This document shows positions 54,053 through 64,000 of a DNA stretch of 64,000 bases, in pieces. Position 1 is the first letter of the stretch; each line of letters begins with the position of its first letter. Both the position numbers and the translations under genes were made by a program. The stretch is from Edaphochlamys debaryana (lineage: Eukaryota > Chlorophyta > Chlorophyceae > Chlamydomonadales). The DNA is taken from contig JAEHOE010000025.1 of NCBI GenBank assembly GCA_016858145.1, positions 186,001 to 250,000 of the forward strand, read 5' to 3'. A model generated the notes under the pieces. The model was not told the origin of the DNA and searched no databases. It was given only the letters and a program-made list of their open reading frames with translations.

Positions 54053-57000
54053 TCAAACGCGCGCGCGCTTGGCGCTGGGCTCTCCCTCGGGCTCGGGGCG
54101 GGGCGAGTCCTCGGCGGGGGAGCTGCCCTCGTGGGCCAGGTCCAGGAAGGCCGTCTCGGGCTCCGCGGGCGTGGGCGCCGACAGCAGCTCGCAGGCGGGC
54201 TTGGTGGGGTCCAGCGGGAAGGCGTCGCCGCGCTTGACGCAGGCGCCCTGGGGGGGGTGGGGTGGAGGGGGCGGGCGCAGAGGTAAGACTCGAGGGTGTG
54301 AGGATGCGGTGACAAGGACAGGCGCTGGAAGAGGCTGTGGCCACGAATGGCGAGCTGCTTCCGGCAAGGCAGCTCCTCGGAACAGCGGCAGGCGCCGAGC
54401 AAGGCTGGCACCCGCACAGGACCAGCACACAGCGCTAGCCGCCTCCTCCGTGGGCTGGGCCCCACGCACCTGCACGTACACCTCGAGCAGGTTGCGGTCG
54501 TCGCCCAGGTTGATGAACTTCTCAAACCGCTCCTCGTCCGTCTCGCCCTCGAACACGTCGAACGGCCCCGCCGTGCCGCCCAGGCCCGTGTCCACCAGCA
54601 GCGCGTCGAACTCCATGCCCTCCTTGAACTGCCCCACGCGCTCGCCCATGTCCAGAGCCTGGGGAGAAAGGGGTTTGGGGGGGCGGGAGGGAAGGCATCA
54701 GCGCAACATAACACAGATGGGGCACAGCTCTTCGCATCGCACAGTCGAGTGCTGGGGCACGGGTGGAAGGAAGTAACCGCGGCCCGCTGCACATCAAGCT
54801 CCGGGTCAGGAGGTGCACTCGCCAACACCACCACACCACCACTCGCCAACACAAGCACAGTCACTGCCCCGGCGCGGGTGGCCACGCACCTGCGCCCCGC
54901 CCACGGTGGCCAGCCACAGTGCCTCCTTGAACGTGATCACGTCCGTCTCCATCTCGGGCGTCACCGTGGTGCCGCCGCTGACCGCCAGCTTGTGCGCGCG
55001 CAGGCAGCGCGAGTTCACCACCGCCATGCGCTGAGCGGTGAGCATCGAGGGCGAGATGCCGCCGGCCACGTCGGTGCCCAGGCCCACCTTGAGGCCGAGA
55101 GAGATCGCGTGGTTGACCCTGGGGGCGAGATGGAGGTTGGCGGTTGGTTGGTTGGTTGGGACAGAGAGCACGTGCTGGGAAGACGGCCAGCCGGCCCGAC
55201 CCAGATCGAAACAGATGCGGCTTGACTCTGACTTGCAGCCCTGCAAGGTACAGGTACCTGTCCGCCCAGCACAAGCCCCGGCGCTCACTTGAAGCAGGCG
55301 TCGCCCAGGAAGAAGTTGGAGAGCGGGCAGTGCGACACGGCGGTGCCGCGCGAGGCCAGGTGCTTGATGTCGTCGTCCGACAGCAGCGTGCCGTGCGCCA
55401 TGACGGTGCGGCCGGTGAGCAGGCCCATCTCCTCAAACACGGCGGCGTCAGACCTTGGGGGGGAGGCGAGGGGGGGCAGGCGGGGAAGGCGTCAGGAGCT
55501 GCGGGCGCATGAGCCTTAGTTCGTGACTAGAGCACATGCACGAGAGGGAAAGCTCCTCGCCAGTCTCAACTCTACCCCCGCGGCCGCGCTCACTTGTACT
55601 CCGGGTGCATCTCGCGGACGCAGTTGACCTCGCCGCAGCACTCGGAGATGTGCGACTGGATGTGCGTGCCGTACTTCTTCGCCAGCTCAGCCAGGCCTGT
55701 ACGAAGCAAGTGGGGAGCACGGCAGGCGTCAGGATGCGGTATCGACTGTGGTCAACGCTCCTCGGCCCGCCTCTTCGCCACTTCTTCCCGTGCTTCCTTG
55801 CCTCCATCCTCTCCTCCTCCGCCTCCCCAGCCCTCCCCCCGCATGCCCCCCCTCACCCTTCATGAGCTCGGGCGTGCAGGTGGGGATGAAGCGCGGCGTG
55901 ATGCAGGGGTGGATGCGCGAGCACTTCTTGCCCAGCGTGTACTTGACAAACTCCTCGGCGTCCCGCAGGCCGTCGGCGCAGGCCTCCACGTAGTCGTCGG
56001 GGGAGTGGCGGTCCATGTTGACCTGGGGGGTGGGGGGAGGAGGGGGGAGGGAAGGAGGGGGGCGGAGGGCATGGGTCAACCGCCGGCAGGAGGTGTGAAC
56101 AGAACGACTGCAGACCCAGCAAGCCCTGTTTCGACTGCCTCTCGTACGCATCTCCAAAGCCGTTTCTCTGCTGCTGCAACCCCCAGGGCCCCACCCCCAC
56201 CCACCTTGCCGACCACGGCCCTCTGGCCCAGGCGCTCGATGGTGTCCACCAGCACCGTGTTGGGGGCCAGGTGCAGCGAGCCGTAGTACATGGCGGTGGT
56301 GGTGCCGTTGGCCAGGAAGCGCTTGACCAGGAGGGCGTAGCGGTGGGAGGCGGCGTCCAGGTCCTGGGAGGGGAGAGGGGGGGTAGCAGGGGGGTTAGCA
56401 GGGGTGGTTAGCGGGGGGGTGGGGTTGGGAGGGGCGAGAGGGGTGGGTGGTGGGGATGGGGGAGAGGGAGAGGGCAGGTGGGGAGGAGGCGAGGGGGGAG
56501 GCGGGAGCTGCGCGGAAGGGCAGGGGGCGCGGTAGTGCTGGGGGGGGGAGCTACAGCGGGAGTGGTAGCTCGGGGCTGGGGAGGCGGGTCGCGCGCGGGA
56601 CGCACCTGGAAGGAGCACTCGGCGGGGAAGGTGTACTTCTTGAGCCAGTCCATGAGCGGCACATCGGTGCCCGTGCCCGTGAACTTGTACTGCGGGGCGA
56701 ACGCGGAAGGATGAGAGTTATTAAGAGAGGGTAGAAGAGGGTGTGGGTGAGGGTGAGGGTACTCGTATGCTGAGCTGGACCTTGCGTGGAAGACCCGGCC
56801 GAGGTGCGGGCTCAGCGGGGCTGTCAGCACGTGGGGAGGGTGACCGCGACGCACCGACCGCTCGCGTTTTAGCGCGGATGTGCTGATTTTGAGGTTGGCA
56901 AGTGGAGCTGGATGTGAGGACTGGAGCTGGAGCTGGAAGAGGGCTGCAAGCGAGGCCCACAGCTAAACGGCATGGGAAGGCGCGCAGACTGGACAACGGT

Positions 57001-57444
57001 AACGACGGGGGGTGAGTGGCACCCGTGTGGGCTCGCTCTGACTGCCTAGAGCAATCGGCGGGCGTCGACTGCCTACGCGCGACGGACTGCGACGCGCGAT
57101 GCGCTCGATCGACCCGCTGTTACCTGGGGCGCGTGGACGTGCGTATCGATGAACCCTGGCACGAAGTACTGGCCATCCTGCAGATATGAGCACAATTGAG
57201 GGTAAGCGCCGGTCGGAAACGGTAGGCGCCAAGCGACGGAGGCTCGATTTCCACCGACCTGCAGGCGCCGCACTTCGCGTAGCCCGAACTCCCGGGCGAC
57301 AGCGTGCTCTTGCTCTCCATCGGCTATCCGTGCAATCCGGCCATCCTGGACGACCACCACCTTGTCGCGCAGAGCCTCCAGCTGGCCGTAGGTGGGGGTG
57401 TGGAAGAACGTCCCCCTGAACGCGAACGTGCCAGCGGCGGCCAT
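54053..57444 (-). CDS. GDA: Guanine deaminase
   Basis: Exons 57444-57259, 57177-57124, 56689-56606, 56363-56205, 56022-55857, 55696-55594, 55453-55289, 55118-54890, 54658-54470, 54247-54053, all in phase, 509 residues. The enzyme hydrolyses guanine to xanthine and ammonia in purine salvage and breakdown, probably in the cytosol. Amidohydrolase signs: metal-ligand HVH at residues 75 and 77 (PGFIDTHVHAPQ), substrate-loop GTDVPLMDWLKKYTFPAE, NGTTTAMYYGSL, HIQSHISE, VMAHGTLLSDDD, SHCPLSNFFLG and the Asp motif GLGTDVAGGISPS. The last 45 residues (Glu/Pro/Ser-rich, ending KRARV) extend beyond the usual family end. The ATG was chosen because it directly precedes the conserved FRGTFFHTP segment; a TTG-initiated extension upstream is not needed. 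Confidence 0.94.
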
Positions 57445-58470
57445 GGTGACTGTCTTGGGGAAGAAGTGTAAGCGCAAAAGCTACTGTGCGGGGACCCCGC
57501 ACTGGTTTTTAACTCTGCGGGGAGCCCATGTGCGCCGTATTTTGTTCATCGGCGCAGACGCGTTTGGCGCGCTCGCGCGGTGTCTACCCTCAAGCCCATA
57601 ACCTGCGTTCTCTCCGCACTGCCACCTGCTGTATGGAGCAATCTGCGGCGGAATCGGGCTCCAGCCACAGCCCTAGTTGGCGATGATCAAACATAAAGCG
57701 CACCGCACAGCGCACTACCGCAACCGCCACTTTTGCTATATCCTGCGTACAGTAGGGATTGCTTGGGTGAGCGTTTCTGCGGGAGCTAGGGGTAATTCTG
57801 GAGCGCATGCTCTGCCGCCATGCGCCGCTGGGCCCGCCAGGCACGCCGCGACACGCGCGGCCTCTTCGCGACGGCGCGGACCCAAAGACGCCGCTTGCGT
57901 CTTCACACAAAGTCCGTTGCGTGGACGCGACCGGTGCGCTTCCACACGCCCGACGGCAGCCCGACGGTCTGCCTTCCCCCATGCTCGGGATGCTCGGGAT
58001 GTGGGGTCTCTGGAGGCACGAAGCGGGCACGAACTGGGCGGAGACTTCAGGCCGGGTCGGGCGGCCCCTCATGGCAGGCCCTCTTGGCAGACATGCGTCT
58101 GAGGGCGTCCATAAGAGGCTAGGGACTGCAGGTGGAGAGGTGCAACCGCGCACGCATGGACTCGCAGCCCCCTGCCACCCACCTCCTGGAGAGCACCTCT
58201 TCCCCGCAGACTCACACAAGCAGGGCTGGTGTACAGGAAGCGACGTGGGGGGAGCGGGGGACAGGTATGTGGCTCCCTGCCGAACACCATGGGCTTATGC
58301 CGCTCCTGAGCATCGATGAACGCACGCGGGGCGGTGAGGGCTCTGGCAGCGACGCCCTCTGCTGTTCTGATCGCGACAGCGAGCCAGCCAACCCATGTCG
58401 CCCTCAACGGGGCCACCCCTTCCCCCGCCTCCCCCTTCCCACACACGCCCTACATGCCCGCCGCGCTCCC
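57445..58470. other. Intergenic region
   Basis: Promoter side of guanine deaminase and 3' flank of the EXD2-like gene, both on -. No gene and no TGTAA signal seen. A TATA-like tgctatatcc lies near 57735. Confidence 0.45.
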
Positions 58471-61400
58471 TCACCCCCTCGCATCCCGACCAGCGTCGCC
58501 CGCCTCCGGCCCCTGCCCCTCCCCGCCTTCCTCCCCCGGCCCCTCGCCCCCGGCCCCCCCTCCGCCTCCGCCCTTGCCCCCCCGCCGCCCCCCCGAGTAC
58601 ACCGAGTAGGGCCCGAAGTCCCGCCGGGCTGCGTGGTCCACCCCCCAGGCGGGGGGCAGGAAGCGGGGCCTCACGGCCTCCACGAAGGCGGCACGGAACC
58701 TGACAGGGAGGGGGGGAGGAGGGGCCACGTGTGAAGGATGCTCGTGTAAGCCAGGGAAAAGTGGGCGCGCCCGAGAGCCATGTGTGTGAAGGGCTGCTCG
58801 GTGAGGGGCCATGTGTGTTTGGGGCTTCTCGTGTAAAGGCGGGGAAAAAGGTAGGCGCGGTGATTAGCCGGTCGGCCATGTGTGTGTGTGTGAAGGGCTG
58901 CTCGATTGAGCCGACGGAAGCGCAGGCGCGGTGACTAGCCGGCCGGCCTTAGACACGGAACCGAAAGCCCGGGGAGTCCGAAGAATGTGTGTGTGTGTGT
59001 GGGGGGGGGGGGGCATGGGAATAGCGAGCGGTGGGAAGTCCATGCGGGGATGGGGGCTGGAAGCCGAGGAGGGGGGAGGGGCCATGGGGTTGGAGAGCGG
59101 GGGGTGGAAAGTCGGGAGACCGTGGGGCCTTGGCAACGGGTGTGGCATAGGTGGGGGAGCAAAGGGGGCCGACGTGAGGCGACGGCGCCGGCGTCAAGCC
59201 GGACGGGGGGACTACGGGTGACTGAATCCAGGCACTGAACGCGGAAGCCCATTCCTCGCTGTCCGGTGTGCTGCCAGCACACGCTCTTAGTCCCTAAGTC
59301 CCCAGGTCCCTCTCGTGTGCGTGTCCACCCGCGAGATCCCTTGCCTCCTTGCCCTCGCGGGCCCTCCCTTTCCACAGGCGACGATGACACTTAGGTTTGG
59401 TGCCCACAGGTCGGCGAAGTTTGCGACACACGCCCTACGCCCACAACAAGGCGCTCCGCGCTACGTTGATGTCTTCTATCCCCAGGCCCCCACGCCCTCC
59501 TGCGCCCCCCCCCGTCCCCCCGCCTCCCCCGCGCCCACCTGCGTATGAGCTCCTGCAGCTCCCCCTCCCCTCCCCGCCGCAGCGCCGCCGCCACCACGCG
59601 CTCCCCGTGCCACTGGTGACCGCTGTCCAGCCAGCGGTCCAGGAAGGCGGGGGCCGCGGGGCCCACACCCGCACCCGCAGCCGCCGTCGCAGCAGCCGGC
59701 CCTGCTGCGGAGCCCTCCGCAGGCGCGGCAGCCCCTTGCGGCGGCGCCTCCGCGGGTTCTGTCTCGGCTGCGTCGGCTCCCGCGCAGTTTGGCTGGGGCG
59801 TGGACTGATCCTGTGGCTGCCCCTGCCCCTGCCCCTGCTGCTGCCCCTGCTGCTGCTGCTGCTTGTGTTGGAGGGACTTGAGGAAGCGGCCGCGGCCGCG
59901 GCGGCCCAGGCCTGCGGGGTCAAGGGCCGGTGGTGAATGGGCGGGTGACAGGGCATGGAAGGCGAATGGGGGAGGACGAAACAGCACGCACGGCCAAAGC
60001 CGTTCGCCTTCCATCCTCTCCTAAAGCCGTGACCCGATTGGACCCCGTCGGGCCCGGTCCCTGGACCCCACCGGCCCCGCTAAGGCCTGCCCCGGGCCCC
60101 CCTAGGCCCGCCCGGGCCCACCTGCCAGCAGCGCCGCCTCCAGGTCCCCCTCCCGCAGCCCCGGGGGCTCCGCCGCGGGGTCCCGCCCCAGCGCCGCCTT
60201 GATGACCGACTCCAGCTGCCTGGCGGTTGGAGGCGGTTGGGTGGTGGTTGGGTGGCGGTTAGAAGTGGCTCGGGGAGGGTTGCGTTGCGGTTGGCGCTTG
60301 GCAGCCAAAATGTTGAGCAACTTTGAGCGCAGCCGAGCCGGCAGGCTCCACGGATCTGCATAATTTGAAAAACGCTCCGCAGCAGCATTGGAACGCCAGT
60401 CTGTTCCCACCGTGGCGTGAGATGCCGCGCGCAACCCCTGCCTCCCGCACGCCTTCCCCCCCGCCCCCACTCACCGAACCCTCTCTGCTGGCATCTGCTT
60501 CCCGTTCCGCTGCAGGGCCAGGGCTGCGCGCCGGGCCGCAGAGGGGTGCACGCCGCCGGGGAGGCCCTCCTCCTCGCCCTCGCCTCCCCCCCCAACCTCG
60601 CCCACATCCGCGCTGCCCTCGCTGTCACCGCCGCCGCCCTCCCCGCCGCTGCCTCCGCGCGCCAGATCCGCGCCCGTCAGCGCTCCGCCCTCGCCCCCGT
60701 CGGCCGCATCTGGCCCGCTGGCGGCGGCAGCAGCTGTGACGGCGGCAGGGGTGGCGGCGGCGGCAGCGGCAGCGGTGGCGACGGCAGGGGTGGCGGCGGC
60801 GGCGGCGGCGGTGCGTGGCGGCAGCAGGGGCACTCCGTAGTCCACTGCCACCTGCCGCTTGAGCCGTTCGGCGGCCTGGCGGGGAAGGGAAAGGGAAAGG
60901 GGGAGGGGGAGGGGGAGGGGCGGAAGGGAATGGAGCTTAGGGCGGGGCCACGTGAAAGCAAAACACACATGCCTCAGAGGAGCACACGTAGCAAGGCCAG
61001 AGGGCCGCATTCTCAAGACTATCCACGGCGTCGGCCTTGCAGGCAGCCTACGCCACCCCAGGGAGCGACGCAAGGAGGATGCCTTGCAGAGGAGCACAAG
61101 TACCCTGCCCCTCTCCCCTCCCCCTCTGCCCCCTCCGCCCCCCCTGCCTTCTGCGCCCGCTCGTGGCAGTCGATGCACAGCAGCACTACGTCGTGGGAGC
61201 GGTGCGACTTGAGCGCGGGGGGGGCGGCGCGGCGGTAGCAGGCGGGGAGCACGCGGTACCTGGGGGGTTGGGGTGGGGGGTGGGGGAGGGGGGCGTGGGG
61301 AGGGAGGGAGGGGAGGTGTAAGGAGACAGAGGCGGGAAGAGGGCGGAGGGGAGGCCGGAGGCACGTGAGGAAGATGACTAGGCAGGGAGTACAGGGGCCG

Positions 61401-64000
61401 GGTGGAGGCGGGGCGGGTGCAGGCTGCAGGGCGTGCGGAGCGGAGGGCAGCGCCGGAGGGCAAGGCAGCCTGACGTGCCCCATTCCCCATCTTCCCTGGC
61501 GCCCCCCACCTCAGGTAATGGTCTGCCTCCCCGCAGCCCACGCAGCGGTTGGCCTTGGACTGCGTGTAGAAGTCATCGGCACCTGGGGGGGAGCGGGAGG
61601 GGGGTGGTCGGCGCGCGAAACTGCGGCGTGCGAGGTGCCGCTCCAAACCCCCACCTCCCGCCCTCCGCCGCCCCGCCGCCCTGGACTTCTCGGTGGTATG
61701 TGAAGGGCTGCTCGCATGAGCCTGGGAGCCTGGTATGTGTAACATCCCAAGCTATGCTTACCTGGCGCAGGCTCAGACGCAACCCGCCCAGCTACACACA
61801 CCCCCCGCCCGCCGCCCCCCCCGCGCACCCAGCTGTTGGTCGGTGGTGGTGTGCTCGAACAGGAGCTGGATGGTGGGGGGCTCCTCGCACACCTAAGGGG
61901 GGCGGGGGGACCCGGGGTGGCGTCGAGAGAGGTGGGGCGGTCACACAGCCGGACACAGGCTGCGGACCCCACGCGCCGGCCGGGCACTGCCACGCCCACA
62001 CACGAAACACACCACCTGCACCGCCAGCCCCCGGGCCAGGCACAGCACCGGCACGCGAAACACACCTGCCTCCCCCCCTCCCCTCTCTTTCCCCCCCCCC
62101 CCCCACCTGCACCGCCAGCCCCCGGGCCAGGTACCAGGCGATCTTGCGTGTGTCGCAGAAGCACAGCAGCGCGCCGTCGCGGCTCAGCATGCGGCAGTTC
62201 TCGTACACCTGGCGGTTGGCGGTTGGGGCGGTTGGGGGTTGCCTGCTGCCGTCTGAGCCCCCTGCCTGAGGAGCAGCCCTTCCCTCGGCCTTCGGACCCC
62301 GCCCAACCACGGAGCGGAAACGCCCAAGCTCGCACCAGAGTGTGCATCCCCAGGGCCTGCCCCGGGCCCCCACGCACCCTGCCCTTGGCGCTGAACTTCT
62401 CAATCAGCCACCGTCGCCGCTCCGCCGCCGCCGCCGGGTCGTTCCGCGCGCACTTGCCCGCCCCCCCGCCGCCGCTGCCGCCGCCGCCGCCGGGGGCCGC
62501 GGCGCTGGCGGCGCCGCCGGGGCCCGTGTGACCCCAGATCGGCAGCCGGCCGGCCGCCGCCGCGGCCAGCAGCCGGACGAGCGAGCCGGCCGCCTCCCGA
62601 AGTACGGCAGGACAGGAGTCGTACTGTACGGCATACGGCTCATCGGCCAGGGCCTGAAGGGATTGCGCCAGGGTCCATCGCGACTCGCTAGCCAGCATAG
62701 CGGAGGCACAGTCTGAATCTGCAGCAGGATATATAACTCCACTACAGACATCACAAATGCCTTTCCCGCTACTCACCCGGTTCACCTCCGCCACCGCCGC
62801 CGCCGCCAGGCGCAGCAGGGCCGCCGCGTCCCGCGGCGGCGGCCGCGCCGCTGCCAGCGCCGCCACTGCCGCGTCGGGCAACACCGCCGCCGGGCCCACA
62901 TCCAGCCGCCGCGCCGCCGCGTCCCGCCAGCGGCACAGCGCAAACACAGAGTCTGCCGCCGCCGCCGCCGCCTCGCCGGTGCCAGCGGCGGTGGCAGCAG
63001 CGGCGGCGGCGGCGCCGTCAGCGGCGGCGAAAGCCGCGGCGCCGTTAGAGGCGGAGAAGTGCTTGCGCAGGATGCCGAGCGCCGCCGCCGTCGCCGTGCC
63101 CGCTGACAGGCTGGCGGCGGAGCCGCCGCCGCCCCCACCAGCCGCCGCCGCCGCCGTCGCGGCGGTGGCGGCGGCGTCAGACAGGGGCTTGCGGTAGAGC
63201 GAGAGGCTTAACTGGTGGGATCGCAGCGCGGCGTGGCCCAGCGGCGTCGGCACGGGCCGAACCGTACCGCCGCCGCCGCTGCTGCCGCCGCCGCCGTCAG
63301 CATCGTCGCCGCCGCCGCCGTCGCCGGCAGTCACCGCCTGCATGATCACCAGAGGCACCTCCACAAAGGCATCTGCGGTGGCGGCGGCGCCAGCCGGCGG
63401 CGGCGGCGGCAGGGCCAGCGGCGGGCGAGGCAGCGATGGCCCCGCCGCCGCCAGTTCCCGACGCAAAACATCTGCCAGGTACCTACAGGGCAAGACACGA
63501 GACGAGGCGCACCCAGCCTCAATCAGCAGCAGACTTTCAGGACCTGGGCACAGTATAGAAGAGGAGCCCCGGCAGCATCAGCGGAGCCGTGATGCCGTAC
63601 GCGCACGGCAACTCACGGCAGGTACCACACGTCCGACACTGCGTACTGCAGCAGCGGCGGGGGCAGCGGGCGGCGGCGCCAGTCGGCCCGCTGGCCCGCT
63701 GCCTTGCCCGCCGCCGCCGCCGCGCCGCCGGGGCCGCAGTGGCGGGCGAGCAGGGCAGCCAGGGAGCGGGACTCGTAGCCCAGGAGCTGGCGGGGGAGGG
63801 GCGGGGAAACAGGGGGGAGGGGGAGAGCGTGCGTGTGTTTTGCGGGCGGCCAGGGAGCGGGACTCGTGGGGGGCGTGGGCGTTCAGAAGGGAGGGCATAG
63901 GGGGGAAAGGGGCGGACGGACTGGCCCTTGTCCCCTCTCCCCTCTCCCCTTCCCCCTCCCCCCCTCCCCCACCTGCGCGGCCTTCTCCGTGTCCCACAGA
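58471..64000 (-). CDS. EXD2: EXD2-like 3'-5' exonuclease (5' end outside window)
   Basis: Visible exons: >64000-63973, 63786-63617, 63482-62378, 62208-62107, 61892-61829, 61582-61510, 61259-61148, 60875-60475, 60219-60122, 59911-59539, 58699-58471 (TGA); phases agree, about 917 residues seen. The left part is the end of a DEDDy exonuclease fold: LLGYESRSLAALLARH and LQYAVSDVWYLPYL, with YxxxD as motif III. The middle matches the EXD2 C-terminal zinc region: YENCRMLSRDGALLCFCDTR, KIAWYLARG, DDFYTQSKANRCVGCGEAD, SHDVVLLCIDCHERAQK and RLKRQVAVDYGVPL. The end matches RPRFLPPAWGVDH. EXD2 degrades DNA or RNA 3'-5' in repair and mitochondria; location here is unknown. Poly-Ala/Gly and Gln-rich insertions make it far longer than animal EXD2. 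One intron (after AQK) appears to start with GC. A frame of 62720-62780 could be intronic but reads through. Confidence 0.88.

Noticed and set aside
62718..62776. A 59-base intron in the EXD2-like gene (GTGAGT...CTGCAG)
   Set aside because: Removing it shifts the frame out of the segment leading to the conserved YENCRML exon, while reading through keeps phase, so I left the region coding.
1..64000. Bacterial-type features such as operons, CRISPR arrays, insertion sequences or phage genes
   Set aside because: All supported genes are intron-rich and eukaryotic. No spaced direct repeats of CRISPR type or transposase frames were seen.

Overview
The window looks like nuclear DNA from a volvocalean green alga (Chlamydomonas or a close relative). 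It is very GC-rich. Genes are cut into many short exons by small introns with clean GT-AG (sometimes GC-AG) sites, alanine/glycine/proline tracts interrupt conserved domains, TGTAA-type poly(A) signals occur, one protein has a plastid transit-like N terminus, and there is a eukaryotic selenocysteine tRNA. Species-level assignment is inference. Gene models were built by hand from splice sites, reading phase and family conservation, so exon ends are predictions.

Layout. 589-3539 (+): cysteine-rich EF-hand protein of unknown function, 5' end unresolved. 4431-8517 (-): VTA1/LIP5, the ESCRT-III/Vps4 cofactor. 8833-10595 (+): small plastid-type membrane protein sharing a short divergent promoter with VTA1. 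12540-20718 (-): C-terminal-motor kinesin (kinesin-14), 22 exons. 22049-33749: a tandem segmental duplication of about 6.3 kb. Each copy holds a large MYND zinc-finger gene preceded by the tail of ATAD3. The copy at 22049-26479 looks intact; the copy at 27864-32744 has several disabling lesions; an orphan piece of the last ATAD3 exon lies at 27293-27434. 33603-41218 (-): ATAD3, a mitochondrial AAA ATPase. Its 2.2-kb last intron holds ten box C/D snoRNA-like units with 25S rRNA guides. 42436-47568 (+): zinc-type CDF/MTP transporter with long His-rich loops and an antisense tRNA-Sec nested in one intron. 49312-51286 (-): F-box-like protein. About 51.9-53.1 kb: three tandem repeats. 54053-57444 (-): guanine deaminase. 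58471-64000 (-): EXD2-like 3'-5' exonuclease, running off the right edge.

The coding genes do not form one pathway. The most interesting content is noncoding or evolutionary: the intronic snoRNA array, the nested tRNA-Sec, and the ATAD3-tail/MYND duplication with one decaying copy. Five introns are best explained by GC-AG splicing.
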